Shown: positions 12,101 to 24,390, numbered from the stretch's first letter. The stretch: DNA of 64,000 nt from Bugulina stolonifera (GCA_935421135.1 OW285195.1:15824158-15888157); one strand, 5' to 3'. The notes: generated from the sequence alone by a model not told the origin. Made by a program: numbers and translations.

Positions 12101-14480
12101 AGAGCGAAGAACTCCAAGCCTCCAGTGTCCAAGGAATTGAGTAGCAAGAGAGATAAATCCCAAACCATGAGTGTTGATACAGATGTGGATACAGAACAGA
12201 GCAGAGCTGAGGCTATAGCGGCAGCTCAAGAATTAGAGGATGACGCAGGTAACCCATGCACATACTAATGATTACCTACGCACAGTAGTTAGTATACAGT
12301 GTTTATATAATATAATGTATAGCATCAGCAGGTCTAACTCCAGTCCATGCAGTCAGTTCGCCTGAGAGTTCCGTCATGTGATTCAACACATTTCAGTCAC
12401 TAAATAAATCTACTGTATATCAGGTACTCTATAACACTCGTGACGCTGCGTCTATTGTGGTGTCCGGTTATTGCAGATGAATTAATGGATGGGGTGTCAA
12501 CGAATCGTATCAAGTCACGGGCAGACGTGGATAGATTTGATGACCAGTTCCATAGCATGTCCACTGAACAACAGCCAGCCAATCAGCAGACAGACGATGA
12601 GTCTAGTGATGAGGAGGAAGTGGTAGCAAGTAGGAGGCAGAATATAGACCCAAATAAGGTGGGTAGTGTAGACATGTTGTGCATGTACTCGAGGGTGACG
12701 CATTGATATATTAGTAGAGCTGTTAGTCACCGAGGCTAGTCACACTCCCCATCACTGTAAGCGGTAGACTGTGCTCTATAAGTTTGTTTTTCTCTACCAG
12801 GTTATCTCTATACCCAGCACTGACCTCTCAGGACAAGTGAAACCTTCCGCTGACGACTCGGAGGAAGAGGATGATGAACACAGACTAAACATAGCGGAGG
12901 CCTTCGCTGATGATGATGTTGTAGAGGAGTTCTCTGCCAAACGTAAACGTTAGTAGATTTGTATGTCTGGTATCTCAGTCTATATACTGCCATGCTTATT
13001 GTTATCAAATTATTTGAATATAATTTGCTTACAACATGTACTTTAATATTATACACTGTATAGTACTTACTTACTTACTAGTACTTAGTTACTAGTACTT
13101 ACTATTACTCACTTACTTAATTACTTACTAACTTACAGGTAAATTTGAGGAAGAGAATGAAGCTGCTGATGCTGCAGCTGCTCTCAGTGTTCTCCCCGGG
13201 TGGGGCAGTTGGGGAGGTGCTGGTATAGTTGAGGCTGGCAAGAAACCTCGGAAGAAGTTGAAGTGAGTACTGTGTGTGTTTACAGCTTGTGCTTGTAGGT
13301 TGCTTTGGCTCCCCCCATAGCAGTTGATAAATCTAGAGTTGTAGTCAGTTAAGCTAACAAAAATGGATAAAGTACTTGTTAGATTGTGAAGACATCATTG
13401 CTGTGTTGTAGTCGATATGAGAAAGAGAAGCGTAGAGCTGAAGAGCTCAAGAAGGCAGCAGCACAAAAAGAGAGGGAAGCTAAACAATCGAAGTATCCCA
13501 AGGGAGTTATTGTTAATGAGAAGGCTATCAAGAGTCAGCCAATAGCCAAGTATCAGGTAAAGGCTGTTAGCCCTTGGACCTAGATTTCTATAGTTGTTCA
13601 GTGTGGGGAGTGCATAGAGGAGACCTCTAACTCACTGGTATATTTATAGTCCGTGTAACTGTATATAATGTCATGTGTCTCACTACTTCACAATTCACTT
13701 GGTATAATTTATTTAGGTTGACCCACAGAAACTAGGCTATAAGTCCTCTGCATTTACGGCTATGATGTCACACCCCATCGGTAAAGACTTTGTACCCACA
13801 TTGGCACACAACGAGCTATGTAAACCTCGAGTCGTGACTGCTGTGGGTACAATTATAAACCCCATGGCTAAAGATATGGTAAGTTATCCTTTCTAGTAGT
13901 ACAAACATCTTATGCCATTTTATCTTCAAGTTACACTGTAGTTGCGTCTATAATGTGTAGCCATATTGTCTGAAGAGTAAATAGAAAATTATCTGAATAA
14001 TAATATAAATTACAAATTATACTATCAAATACATGTATGGATATATGAATATTGTTGTAAAATTAAAATTTAATGTTTTAAAATCCATTTTTGGTGAATT
14101 GTGCTCAAAACACGGTATATTAATACAGGTAGAACTTGGTTTTAACTTCAAAATATTTACTTTACTTGCGCTGTTCCTCTGTAGGAATACCAAATATGGT
14201 AATTACAATATGCCTGTAAATAGCGTAGACTTTGCATTGGTATATTATTGTTTTAAATGACTTATATCCTCCTTAGAGCTAGTTTCTTGCTGGACAAGAT
14301 GATCATTTCTTGTGTAGACTGAGTTCTAGGCTATGATTACAGGTTAAAGAGGGGAAGAAACAGACGTTCCCGAAGAACACTTGGAAAACTAGTGATAAAA
14401 TTGCTCGACAGTACGAGTTACCATCTAAACCTGATTTTAAAAAGAAGAAAATGGCTAGACTATCAAATCAGCCAAGGTGA
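9146..14480 (+). CDS. UTP14: UTP14, U3 snoRNP / small-subunit processome protein (5' end missing)
   Basis: UTP14 is a nucleolar component of the small-subunit processome, needed for 18S rRNA maturation; in yeast it activates the helicase Dhr1. Fifteen exons chain in phase: 9146-9257, 9542-9678, 9885-10015, 10134-10277, 10420-10533, 10766-10889, 10995-11105, 11560-11722, 11895-12248, 12477-12658, 12801-12942, 13139-13262, 13412-13556, 13717-13878, 14343-14480 (stop TGA), about 760 residues. Seen in order: LLKAIQSLDGKK near the start; QLQFPLER; PRTAMELEIQALLKG; a long basic helix (KIKSRRYHRHLKIERKKK, crossing an exon junction); an acidic, serine-rich middle; IAEAFADDDVVEEF; the family hallmark LPGWGSWGGAG; VIVNEKAIK; and a C-terminus with TIINPMAKDM. 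The family is about 770-900 residues, so only a short N-terminal exon is missing. Exon 11 has two usable donors 6 nt apart. Nuclear location is expected from the family and the basic runs. Confidence 0.92.
10682..10790. repeat. 53-bp tandem duplication copying the UTP14 exon 6 acceptor
   Basis: Both copies contain TGTGTGGATGTTTAGCTATC at a 53-bp offset. The downstream AG (10764-10765) is the real acceptor. The upstream AG (10711-10712) would read S-Y-H-K-Y-L-W and then stop. Confidence 0.9.
10890..10994. repeat. Tandem duplication before the UTP14 exon 7 acceptor
   Basis: GACTGTGCTTATAGGAA occurs twice and is followed by the real acceptor context GACTGTGCTGTTTACAGGAA. The upstream copies therefore resemble the junction itself. 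Confidence 0.82.
11115..11555. repeat. Minisatellite, ~32-bp unit, about 13 copies, in UTP14 intron 7
   Basis: Units read ATATATAGGTCACAGGTAGA plus about 12 bp. Each resembles the real exon 8 acceptor at 11559 (ATATATGTTACAGGGAGTAG), so the array appears to grow from that junction. Confidence 0.9.
13062..13138. repeat. (ACTT)n-like tract preceding the UTP14 exon 12 acceptor
   Basis: Imperfect TTACTTACTAGTACTTA repeats form the pyrimidine-rich stretch running into the acceptor at 13138. Confidence 0.75.
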
Positions 14481-15713
14481 AGTGACTGTTTATGCTGGTA
14501 GTTGGTGTGAATAGGTCTAATTATTTATACATTTGATGTAAGATAGTTGAATAGTTATATTTTACTATCATCTATGGTAATTGTACTGATTTTTATGATC
14601 TTAAAATATTATGTAACAGCAAAGGGTAAAGTTTGTTTACTTCTTCTTTAAATATCATGATGACTTTGTAATATTCATATTCTTGTTAACAAGACTTAAA
14701 CTGAAGTTTAATGATTTTATTACAACAATAAATTACACAGTAAACAAAATAGATGCATACAAGTACATGTACAAGTATATAGAAATCACATTCATATAAG
14801 CACACATTTCAAGCATTCAAAAACAAGATTCAGATGAAAAATATAAGTAATGGCTTCTTGTGAGTACTCGGGTACCCAGGGCTCTGCTCAGTTGTGCTGT
14901 TATTGGCTACCATAATATTATATACACAGTTCAATAAACGAAATACGACATAAATACAAACAATATAAGAGTATGGTGGCCTTGCCAGCTTATAATACAG
15001 ACTGAGCTGATTTGGAAAGGAGCAAATTGGTTTCTACCATTCATATGCCCATACTTTACTAAGTTACACAAAGGCATTGGTCTGCAAACTGGAATATGGC
15101 TGTCACTAAACAGTTGGGCTGCCCTAGTTGTCAAAGTACTGAGCTAGAGTAGGGAAATATTCAAAAATTGGGGTTAGATATGATCTTAGGTTCGATGTGC
15201 TGATGTAACGTATATATATAGTGAGTAGTGCAGGTTGACTAGGGTAAACCTGTGGAAACGTTACAACATAATTGTACAAGATAACTTTATATGTTACATA
15301 TAATCATGTATAATTAGAGCTACTTATATACATTGAGATTAGTAGTTTCAGGTAGAATATTCATTGTAACAGGCCCACAGCGTTTCTACATTTAATGTAA
15401 TAGTGAAGTTTATAGAGTTACCTCTGAAATATAAATACTCTTTGACCTTTGGAAAAGGTCACCTGTCAAGGACTGTCATAAAATACTAGAATGCTATGAA
15501 AGTCAACGTTCCATTTAACATTATAACCACTTGCCAAAGTAAGTCAGACCATTCGTAACCCCGAAATGCTTTCACAAACTATGCTGAAAATTGTTGTAAT
15601 AAATAACATTATATAGTATGAGATCCTTGAGTTAGAGATGCGATGTTGATGTTAGTACTAAGGGTATGTATACTTTACAGAATAATACTATGTTAACAGG
15701 ATTTATCCTCTCT
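14481..15713. other. Intergenic between convergent UTP14 and ODF3 genes
   Basis: Holds the two 3' UTRs facing each other. An AATAAA at 14727-14732 probably ends UTP14 transcripts. No other feature was recognised. Confidence 0.5.
14727..14732 (+). terminator. Polyadenylation signal AATAAA for UTP14
   Basis: Canonical hexamer 247 bp after the UTP14 stop codon, in AT-rich DNA. Confidence 0.5.
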
Positions 15714-18700
15714 CTATTCTTGTACGTCTATAATAAGCGGAGCCTCGTATTGAGTATGTCGGATACCAAAGCTGTAAGCAGGTGCTGACTTCCTTGACAC
15801 GATAACCTGCAGATAAACCAAACATGCAGGTAAGGAGGATACCATTGTGCACTATATTGAATTACTAACTATTTTATTATTACCTCTCTAATTCTTGCTT
15901 GTGACATGTAGAATAGTTATTTCTAACAATAATGGCCAAAATATAAACTCCATTGATAAGAAAGACTGAAGATGCCTGCGCATTGATCTTGTGTTGGCAG
16001 ATGACACAGAGTAATGACATCACGATAGGGCGGAGAAGAACAGCTGCCACTCACAGTTGTTAGTGACTTACCCTCTCAGGAGAGTGGGCTCCAGGTCCAG
16101 GTTTTTGTGTGTTATCACCAGGCATACCATTCCTACTTGTCATACTGTACTCAGGTCTCTTCTCTTTGAAAGTACTCGGGTGTGTTGTGTTATAAGCTCC
16201 TGGCCCTGGAGTCTTCCTCAAGTCCTCGTGGAATCCTCCGATCTTACTTCTACCGGTTAGAGAGTAACACGGAGCTTGTTTCTTACCACTCTGTTTAGTC
16301 TGCCCAGTCATTCCTGCAACAATAACACATACCTATACCTACTACTGTGGCCATGTAATACTACACTACATACCTACTACTGTGACTATGTAGTACTACA
16401 TACAATATACCTACTACTGTGGCTATGTAATACTACACTACAATATACCTACCACTGTGACCATGTAATACTACACTACAATATACCTACTACTGTGGCC
16501 ATGCGATATCACACTAAACGCCTTGAGTCATTAGTAACAGCGGTTGTACTTCTACAATCGAATGCTTAGGATGACCATACCAGTTCTGCAGCAGTAGTAG
16601 ACCTGAACTAATGGTACATTTGTTTATGACCAGCAAAGACTGTCAGTATCCAAGTATGATTAGTCAGTAACACCAGCGTCGTTCGATAATAGAACAAACA
16701 TGAGTAACCAGTCAACGTATTAGTATTACGGTTTAGACTGTATTTACCAGGAAGTGTGTAACCATTTGGTGCCGGAGTGTTGTCCGATCTCCTGTGTCTA
16801 TGTCTGCTACCGAAACTATAAGCTGGATGTCTGAAGTACCCCATCTGACCAGTAGCTTCGGGTTTGTATGCCCCAGCACCAGGTACGTTGAATCTACAAC
16901 CAGTTAAACAGAATGCAGTGATGAAGCACAAGTATATCTGCATTCACTGCCTATACGACATCAAGTAAGCCGATTATACTTTCTTTCTCTGCAAGAGGAG
17001 GTTACAAAACAGTCAGGTTTTTTCTCCCATTTGATTCCGCAATGTGAGTAGAGGTTCACTGGCAGATTTATCGGCTACAGGTAAAAATCTTGCATCTGAA
17101 GAAATCCTGTTTCACTAAAACTTTTCTACGCTAATATCCTCAGGTAGAGGTCAGTGTATCATCAATCTCAACCCTATATGAGTCGCATATTGAGTGATCT
17201 GCCATAGCTATAAGAAGAAAGGTTTGCACCTTGATGAGGTGGTATTACTGCCGTAGCTCCACTATATAACATCATGACGATGAGCTCTGTGTACTAGTAG
17301 GCTACATGTACATAGCGTATGTAGGTGAGTGAGTGGTAGGGGTACGTGCTACTCATGTTATCACTTACGCTGAGAGGTCGGCATTCCGTGAGTAGAGAGA
17401 GTAGTGAGGTGTTCCATCAGTACCATCTCTGAAGATCTTTGGGTTGGGGAGGTAAGCTGGTCCAGGACTACAGTCGTCTACATACTTACCATGGTGTATA
17501 CCTACATATTATATAACAGTATATAGGTCATACTTACCATGGTGTACACCTATGTATATAACAGTATATAGGTTATACTTACCATGGTGTACACCTACGT
17601 ATATAACAGTATTTATATAGGTCATAGGCCTACTCATACTTACCATACTTATTACTTGTACTTATACATACATGTACAACAGTATGTAGGGTGGTTAAGT
17701 ACTTATACATACATATACAACAGTATATAGGGTGGTTAGGTACTTATACATACATGTACAACAGTATGTAGGGTGGTTAAGTACTTATACATACATGTAC
17801 AACAGTATATAGGGTGGTTAAGTACTTATACATACATGTACAACAGTATATAGGGTGGTTAAGTACTTATACATACATGTACAACAGTATATAGGGTGGT
17901 TAAGTACTTATACATACATATACAACAGTATATAGGGTGGTTAAGTACTTATACATACATATACAACAGTATATAGGGTGGTTAAGTACTTATACATACA
18001 TATACAACAGTATATAGGGTGGTTAAGTACTTATACATACATATACAACAGTATGTAGGGTGGTTAAGTACTTATACATACATATACAACAGTATATAGG
18101 GTGGTTAAGTACTTATACATACATGTACAACAGTATATAGGGTGGTTAAGTACTTATACATACATATACAACAGTATATAGGGTGGTTAAGTACTTATAC
18201 ATACATATACAACAGTATATAGGGTGGTTAAGTACTTATACATACATATACAACAGTATATAGGGTGGTTAAGTACTTATACATACATATACAACAGTAT
18301 ATAGGGTGGTTAAGTACTTATACATACATGTACAACAGTATATAGGGTGGTTAAGTACTTATACATACATATACAACAGTATATAGGGTGGTTAAGTACT
18401 TATACATACATGTACAACAGTATATAGGGTGGTTAAGTACTTATACATACATGTACAACAGTATATAGGGTGGTTAGGTACTTATACATACATGTACAAC
18501 AGTATATAGGGTGGTTAGGTACTTATACATACATGTACAACAGTATATAGGGTGGTTAAGTACTTATACATACATATACAACAGTATATAGGGTGGTTAA
18601 GTACTTATACATACATGTACAACAGTATATAGGGTGGTTAAGTACTTATACATACATGTACAACAGTATATAGGGTGGTTAAGTACTTATACATACATGT

Positions 18701-19080
18701 ACAACAGTATATAGGGTGGTTAAGTACTTATACATACATGTACAACAGTATATAGGGTGGTTAAGTACTTATACATACATATACAACAGTATGTAGGTTG
18801 GTTAGGTACTTATACATACAATTGTATATAGTGTATGCAGAGGACGGGTGTAGTTAGAATTATTAGTTTAATTACAGCATATATTTTACAGTATAATTAT
18901 GCACATGGTGCATCTGGGGTATTGTCTCCACTAACTGAATGGGAAGGCTGGTCTCCTCTCATGTACAGATCTAGGGTCGTGGTTCGGCTGCCCCACTAGT
19001 CCAGGTAGTTTGTATGCAGGCCCTGGGCTACTGTACATGGCCGCCACTGGTCCTCTCGGTTTTGTATATTCGTACACCAT
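15714..19080 (-). CDS. ODF3: Outer dense fiber protein 3-like (CIMAP/ODF3 family) PG-rich repeat protein
   Basis: A sperm-tail PG-rich repeat (STPGR) protein. ODF3/CIMAP1 proteins decorate sperm flagellar structures and axonemal microtubules. Five exons are complete and in phase on the minus strand: 19080-18936, 17501-17369, 16893-16748, 16313-16072 and 15806-15714, giving 252 residues against about 254 in vertebrate ODF3. Seen: N-terminal MVYEYTKPRGPVAAMYSSPG; then repeated PGP-A-Y blocks (SPGPAYKLPG, CSPGPAYLPN, VPGAGAYKP, TPGPGAYN, KPGPGAHSPERV); the pattern GRSKIGGFHEDLRKTPGPG; and the C-terminal signature SFGIRHTQYEAPLIIDVQE. It is convergent with UTP14. Presence of a flagellar protein fits an animal with motile sperm or flagellated cells. 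ODF3 and ODF3L paralogues cannot be separated by eye, so the symbol is family level. Confidence 0.92.
16322..16510. repeat. Minisatellite, ~40-bp unit, 4-5 copies, in ODF3 intron 3
   Basis: Units contain CCTACTACTGTGGCCATGTA and ATACTACACTACA. The array begins a few bases upstream (minus sense) of the exon 4 acceptor at 16314. Confidence 0.85.
17485..17645. repeat. Three tandem copies spanning the ODF3 exon 2 acceptor
   Basis: The forward string CTTACCATGGTGTA(T/C)ACCTA occurs three times. On the minus strand it is acceptor TAG plus the first 17 nt of exon 2 (GTATACACCATGGTAAG). The exon-proximal copy is the one used (acceptor at 17502). Confidence 0.9.
17680..18825. repeat. Large minisatellite, 41-bp unit, about 28 copies
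   Basis: Units contain TTAAGTACTTATACATACAT, TACAACAG and TATATAGGGTGG, highly homogeneous with a few A/G variants. The array fills most of ODF3 intron 1. Confidence 0.95.
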
Positions 19081-19709
19081 ATTGACTGTATTCTCCTAGT
19101 AAAAGCTTCTGTAAAGGTTATTAGATAGTTGAACAAGGGAGAGGGAACCTAATAGCAATAGCAATACACAATGTCAGGTATTTTCTAGCTGCAGTTCACC
19201 ATACTACTTGACTGTAGACCTGCAGGTACAATAAAAGCATTTAGACTAAATTCTCATACCTGCTATTATACTTTCCCTTTGAATATATTATATATTACTA
19301 TCATACAATATAATATAATTGTACATAATAGTCATCATCTAATGTTTCTACATACAGAATCAATAAGTCAATACTGTATATAACAACCCACATTAGACAA
19401 AATGTTATTATACTTGAAGGTTTGGACTATAAACAATGCTGAATGGATCAAAGTGATTTGGTGGTTGTTTTGTTGTTATTACAGTTGGAAGCAATGTTTA
19501 TATTCTATCATTAGTGTATTTTATAAAACATGACTTAACCGCCTCTTTTGCTTTGAAAATGGATACACAATAATATAATTGTACATGAACATGTTAATTA
19601 GTCTTATAGTTATTATGTAACAGTATTTGAAGATATGAATACGGGAAGACAACTTCAACTCTACATTCTTGCTCTTTTTAACTACCAAGTACCAACCTAT
19701 AATTGCCTA

Positions 19710-20249
19710 TCAATTACAGCAGGCCTTGTTTGTCTCCTTTTGTGAAGGGTGGGAATTCTGTTAAACCTCCCCAATGCAGGTATAAGACAACAAACTTGGA
19801 GCCAGTGCTAGTATTATACTAGTATAATCCAACCTTATAACAATATATATAACTACTGTCACTAGTACACTAGTATATAATGCCCTCTACCCAAGAGTGA
19901 AGTTATGTACATGTACATTACACTAAACAGTTTATGAAACCAAAAGGCTACCTCTACATCTACAGCTGTGGTGTTGAATGTGAGGAACTGAAATAAATAA
20001 TATTCTGTAGTAATGTAGTTACTGAGTATACGATAGCAACTACAGTAGGTTATATCTACTCACCTTCAATCTACCAGTGGAGTTTGTGAAGTCAGAGCAG
20101 AGGCAGCAGCGAATACAGTGCTGTGAGTCCAAGAGCACATTGAATTTAGAGCACTTGCCAACCACCTGGTTGCTATGCACTATAACCTGCTCTACGTTGG
20201 TCATGTGATCACTTATAGCACCCAATGTGTATGCAAATAATAGACACAA
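19710..20249 (-). CDS. Possible small cysteine-rich protein, unassigned
   Basis: A tentative three-exon model on the minus strand: an open exon ending at 20064 (donor GTGAGT; in-frame ATGs at 20249 and 20204), 19987-19952 (acceptor CAG, donor GTAGCC) and 19757-19710 (stop TGA), which chain in phase to 74-89 residues. The first exon reads VVGKCSKFNVLLDSQHCIRC and ends STGRLK; the second reads FLTFNTTAVDVE. Support is limited to good splice consensus at the first junction, phase continuity and protein-like composition. I do not recognise a family. It could also be a fragment of a larger gene whose other exons I cannot see. Confidence 0.3.
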
Positions 20250-21150
20250 GTCAGATACAATAGTAAATAGAATGTATGTTTACATTTCACAAGTCATATT
20301 GTCTGCTGCCATAATACTCTAGCCAATAGAATCAATGAAACTTTTATTTCTTACATAGCAACACGATCTGATTGGCCAATTAGAACCTTGGTAATAAGTC
20401 AAGTATAAAATAGAGTTACCTACGTAACTGATACTACATAATAATATATAGTATCATTACAAGAAATCATGTTATTATTTGTCCTAAAATGAACATAATT
20501 AAAGCTAATAATATATGCCCACTATGACAACTATATGTAATGCCAGTGTACATTTAGCTCATATGCATTGTAAATACTGTGTGCTAGATACACAACAACA
20601 TGTATATTACATATAAAGGGTTGGGACTTGCTAGAGATACATGTGGATAACGCTATTCTCTATTCACCAAAAAGAATAGAGATTCTACTCATATCAGGCT
20701 TTCCAAGTTCGACTGATGAAAATCAGGGAGATTCAGCATTTGGGTGGGGGTGTCCATTTTGGGTGGGGTGGGGTACCAAAATTTGAGTTGAAAATCAGGG
20801 AGTCTCCTGCGGAATCTGGGAGACTTGGTCAGCCTGACTCATATGCTAGTAAAATCTAAATATAGGGAATAGCATTTGTACCAGCCCTGCATATATGTAC
20901 ATGTACATAGTACATGCATATGCTGTCGATGCCTGGTACTAACACTAACATTGAAATGTTAACTTTAGTTGGTGTGTGAGAATTTAGTTGAAAATAATGA
21001 ACAATGAATGCCTATAGCCAAAGCCCAACCAAACATGTTTAAATTTAGAGATATTATGAAGAAACAAGGCTATGCAGAACAGTTCAGTAGATTTATCTCC
21101 ACTTATATGTGTAATGAGGCAGAATATAGTTAATCGATACCTAAAGAATA
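20250..21150. other. Intergenic, with a possible dispersed repeat at about 20690-20830
   Basis: No gene was recognised. GAAAATCAGGGAG occurs twice (near 20718 and 20790) around G-rich TGGGTGGGGTGGGGTACC. This looks like a degraded interspersed repeat of unknown class. Confidence 0.3.
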
Positions 21151-21153
21151 TAA

Positions 21154-21425
21154 TAGGTGTCTTCGCGACCTAAGCTTCAGACCCAGGCCGATTTACGAAA
21201 ATATTTTCCGGCACACATCTGTCACAGGGTCGCGAACACACCGGCCTGGGCCAAAAGCAAAATCCTCGTTTTTGCGCGAAGAAATCAGGCGTGCCGATGA
21301 GCTAGGGATGGTTTCGTCCGGCCAAGCAAAATCCCAGGCCAATAGCCCTTCTGGCCTTGGTCGGACAGCCATCTTGTGATTTTTATTTGCGACCCGGGTC
21401 CGTCCAAGAGGTCGCGAAGACCCTA
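21154..21425. mobile_element. MITE copy 1, 272 bp, TIR GTCTTCGCGACCT
   Basis: Bounded by inverted TAGGTGTCTTCGCGACCT (left) and AGGTCGCGAAGACCCTA (right). It is followed inside by subterminal GACCCAGG and GACCCGGG blocks, is far more GC-rich than its surroundings, and has no transposase frame. A second copy in opposite orientation lies at 39796-40077. Terminal TA bases are compatible with a TA target-site duplication (Tc1/mariner-like), but the superfamily is not settled. Confidence 0.85.
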
Positions 21426-21517
21426 GTTATACACCTATTGCACACACCTGTTAGTTGACAGTTTGTATAACCCAGATATTGACATTATTGATAAGCAAAT
21501 ACCTGGGTAGCTACTAC

Positions 21518-21549
<32 letters not shown>

Positions 21550-21599
21550 TAAAATGAAACTATCAGTAGTTACATAACCTTGTGACTATCAGGTAGCAT

Positions 21600-21955
21600 A
21601 TGCACAGGTGAGTATAGATAACAAAAGGTAGATGTAGCGTAGGTACAGGTGTATGTAGAAAACAGGTATGTGTAGTGTAGGTACAGGTAGATTATCTGGG
21701 TAACAACAGGTAGGTGTAGTGTAGGTACAGGTATATGTAGGTAACAGGTAAGTGTAGTGTAGGTACAGGTACGTAAATGTAGGTAACAGGTAGGTGTAGC
21801 GTAGGTACAGGTATATGTAGGTGACAGGTATGTGTAGAAGTGTACCTAGATACAGGTATACTATGTAGGTAACAGGTACTGTTGTGTAGGTACAGATATA
21901 ATATATGTAGGTAACAGGTATGTGTAGTGCAGGTACAGTACATGTAAGTAAGTAC
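21600..21955. repeat. Minisatellite, ~38-bp unit, about 9 copies
   Basis: Units contain GGTGTAGTGTAGGTACAGGT and ATATGTAGGTAACAGGTA. The equivalent array in the second duplication unit (25905-26135) has fewer copies. Confidence 0.9.
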
Positions 21956-22589
21956 AGGTCTCAACCATCTATGTCAGGGGACAGAGAGAATTGTCATTAT
22001 AACAGATCAAAAGTCAACCAATTTTAGTTTTTACACTATCAAATCATTATTCATACTACAATGTAGCATATTATGTACAAACTCAAACAATATGAATGTA
22101 CAGAAACATATTGACCATGGAGGTAGTACCTAAAACCTAGGTAGGGAGAGCATTGTTAGTGCAATGAACTGATTAGGCTATTCCCTCCCCATCTGGTGAT
22201 GCATATATTTAGTAACTAGAGCTACGCAGTCTGGTTGTCTAGTAACCAGCAATGCTCAGTGACTGTGAACTGATTGTTATTGAGATGGTCAGTTATAACA
22301 AGGGGAGATAATAAATAGATATGAACGATGATAAAGCAAAAAATGCAACTAGTCCATAATTGAACTTAGAATAAACTAAAGGTATTCATTGGCAGATTGC
22401 CAATGTATTATATCATCATGTACTGGCAAAGATCCAGATTCTTTTGTAAGTTCTTGGTAATTGCAGGGATAGAAAGCTAGTATAAGATTCGTTTGAACTA
22501 ATCATGATCATTGTTTAGTTACGAAGGCATAGTTACGAAGGCTTAGTTACAAAGGGAGACGCAGCTGTTTCTGTATCTTACAGGATAGA

Positions 22590-24260
22590 ATGGGTTTCAT
22601 AAGAGAAGTCAGTCTGCTGCTAGTCCTACTGCTTGCTGCAGACGTGTCATGTGACAGGAAGTATCAGCCAATCATAGGGGTGCTTCTACAACATATCGGT
22701 GTCCCCATATGTCACAGTAAGCACAGTTTAATCTCAAACTACTTTGGGTGTCTCCGTGACCTCTTGGAATGAGCTGACCTGACCGAAAAATGGCATTTTG
22801 AATTAGACGTGATTTAAAAGCTTGCAACTTCAGTGTAAGGAATGATTTGGGAAATTCCTGGCCATATAGCATCAAAAGAAGCAAATTGTCTTGTGAGAAA
22901 ATGAGACGCAGTTGTGTGTATTTTGTATTGAGTTCATACGATTGAAGACAGCAGTTGATAGGCAAGCATGTCAGTTGTTGAGTTCAGATAATGAAGCTGA
23001 AATACAGAGTATGTGTATAAGAATCTTTTTTGTTTTAGAGCAATACGCAATGAGCAGATACGATTTGTTCATTAAACAGGGTGGTGCCAGTAGCGTCCCC
23101 ATATTTGTTGATCAACCAGACAGCTACTATGAACATCTGATACCCAGGCTAAACGGCGTCCTATTACCAGGTGGAGGCATTGAAAACATCGTAACCTCAC
23201 CTTTTGCCAATGTCAGCAAAAAGATATTTGAGTAAGTTAAGAGTTGTCTTCTCTACCAACCTATTCATGGTTGTATTGTACATGTATATCTATGTACATG
23301 ACAACATTTATGATGTCAATAGAGAAGCTCTGAAAGTCCAATACGGTTACAACTCACGGCATGCGGAAGTGAGCTGACCATTTGAGAGTTGTCCTTAACT
23401 GAGCAATCAAGAAATACAACTTCATATAAAAAGTACAGTCACACTCCCATATTACCTTATATAGAATTGATTTACTGTAACATCTAACAGGTCTGACTAT
23501 GAAACGATGTGCTAACTAACAAAATAGTGTTTGAATGATTGTAATAATACCCAACACTTTCAAGAAAGGAATAGTCTGAAGAAAATCTCTGTATATTTAT
23601 TGTAGCCTTGCGATGAAGATGAACGACGCAGGCCACCATTTTCCTGTGTGGGGAACATGTCAGGGACTCGAAGAAATGACTACTCTCCCTCTGCAGCCGC
23701 AGAGAGATGTGCTCACCAACTGTACCGGTACAGAAGGCGTCTTGCTTCCTCTCAACTATACGTCTGCTGCCAGAGACAGCAAGTTGCTGAAGGGATTGCC
23801 AGCACAGCTAAGAGAGGCGTTGGGCAAGGAGAAGGTTACTCCCAACTACCACAGTCTCTGCCTGTCGATGGACACCTATAGAAAGACTAAACAACTGAAT
23901 GAGTTTTACACAGTCCTCTCAACCAATAGGGACAGCAGAGGTTTAGAGTTTGTCTCGACTATGGAGGCCAAGGAATACCCTTTCTATGCACTCCAGTGGC
24001 ACCCAGAGAAGATCAACTTCCACTTTGTGACATCACTAAACAATGACCCAAGTCTGAATAGCATCTTGATTGCCCAGTACTTCGGCAACTTTTTAGTGCA
24101 GGAGGCAAATAAGAACAGCAATAGTTTCAAATCGGAAGCAGAAGCCAATAGGTTCCTGTTCGCTAACTACCAGACGAAGTTTGATATGCTGTTCGGTTCA
24201 TCTCATGACATTTACTGTTTGGACAGCTCCCAAGTTCCCAAGTTTGACAGCAATTATTGA
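22590..24260 (+). CDS. GGH: Gamma-glutamyl hydrolase, copy 1
   Basis: Gamma-glutamyl hydrolase (folylpolyglutamate hydrolase, peptidase C26) removes glutamates from folylpolyglutamates in lysosomes or after secretion. Three exons in phase: 22590-22716, 23039-23231 and 23606-24260, giving 324 residues against about 318 in human. Seen: signal peptide MGFIREVSLLLVLLL.AADVSC; first strand PIIGVLLQ; PGG in VLLPGGGIENI; catalytic cysteine in FPVWGTCQGLEE; EFVSTMEAKEYP; catalytic histidine in ALQWHPEKINF; and a C-terminal ANRFLFANY block. The glutamine-amidotransferase-like Cys and His are both present, so it should be active. Bases before the ATG (CTTACAGGATAGA) look like an acceptor, suggesting a 5'-UTR intron. 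It forms a tandem pair with the copy at 26305. Confidence 0.95.
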
Positions 24261-24390
24261 ATATTACGGGAGAGAGAAGATAATTTTCCCTATTATAACA
24301 CCAAGTAATCATTACACACTAGTCAAATGGCTTTACAATTATATTAACATTTAGGCAATGTTATTTATAATTACAAATTACAATGAGTGA

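Noticed and set aside
14931..15134. 67-codon minus-strand frame between UTP14 and ODF3
   Set aside because: No resemblance, no splice or polyadenylation context; lies in the 3' flanks of two convergent genes.
17680..18825. CRISPR-like regularly spaced repeats
   Set aside because: Units are directly adjacent with no unique spacers, and the setting is a eukaryotic intron.
22745..22770. Match to the MITE end (TCCGTGACCTCTTGGA) in GGH1 intron 1
   Set aside because: Only about 18 bp and largely shared, diverged, with the paralogous GGH2 intron; probably chance.
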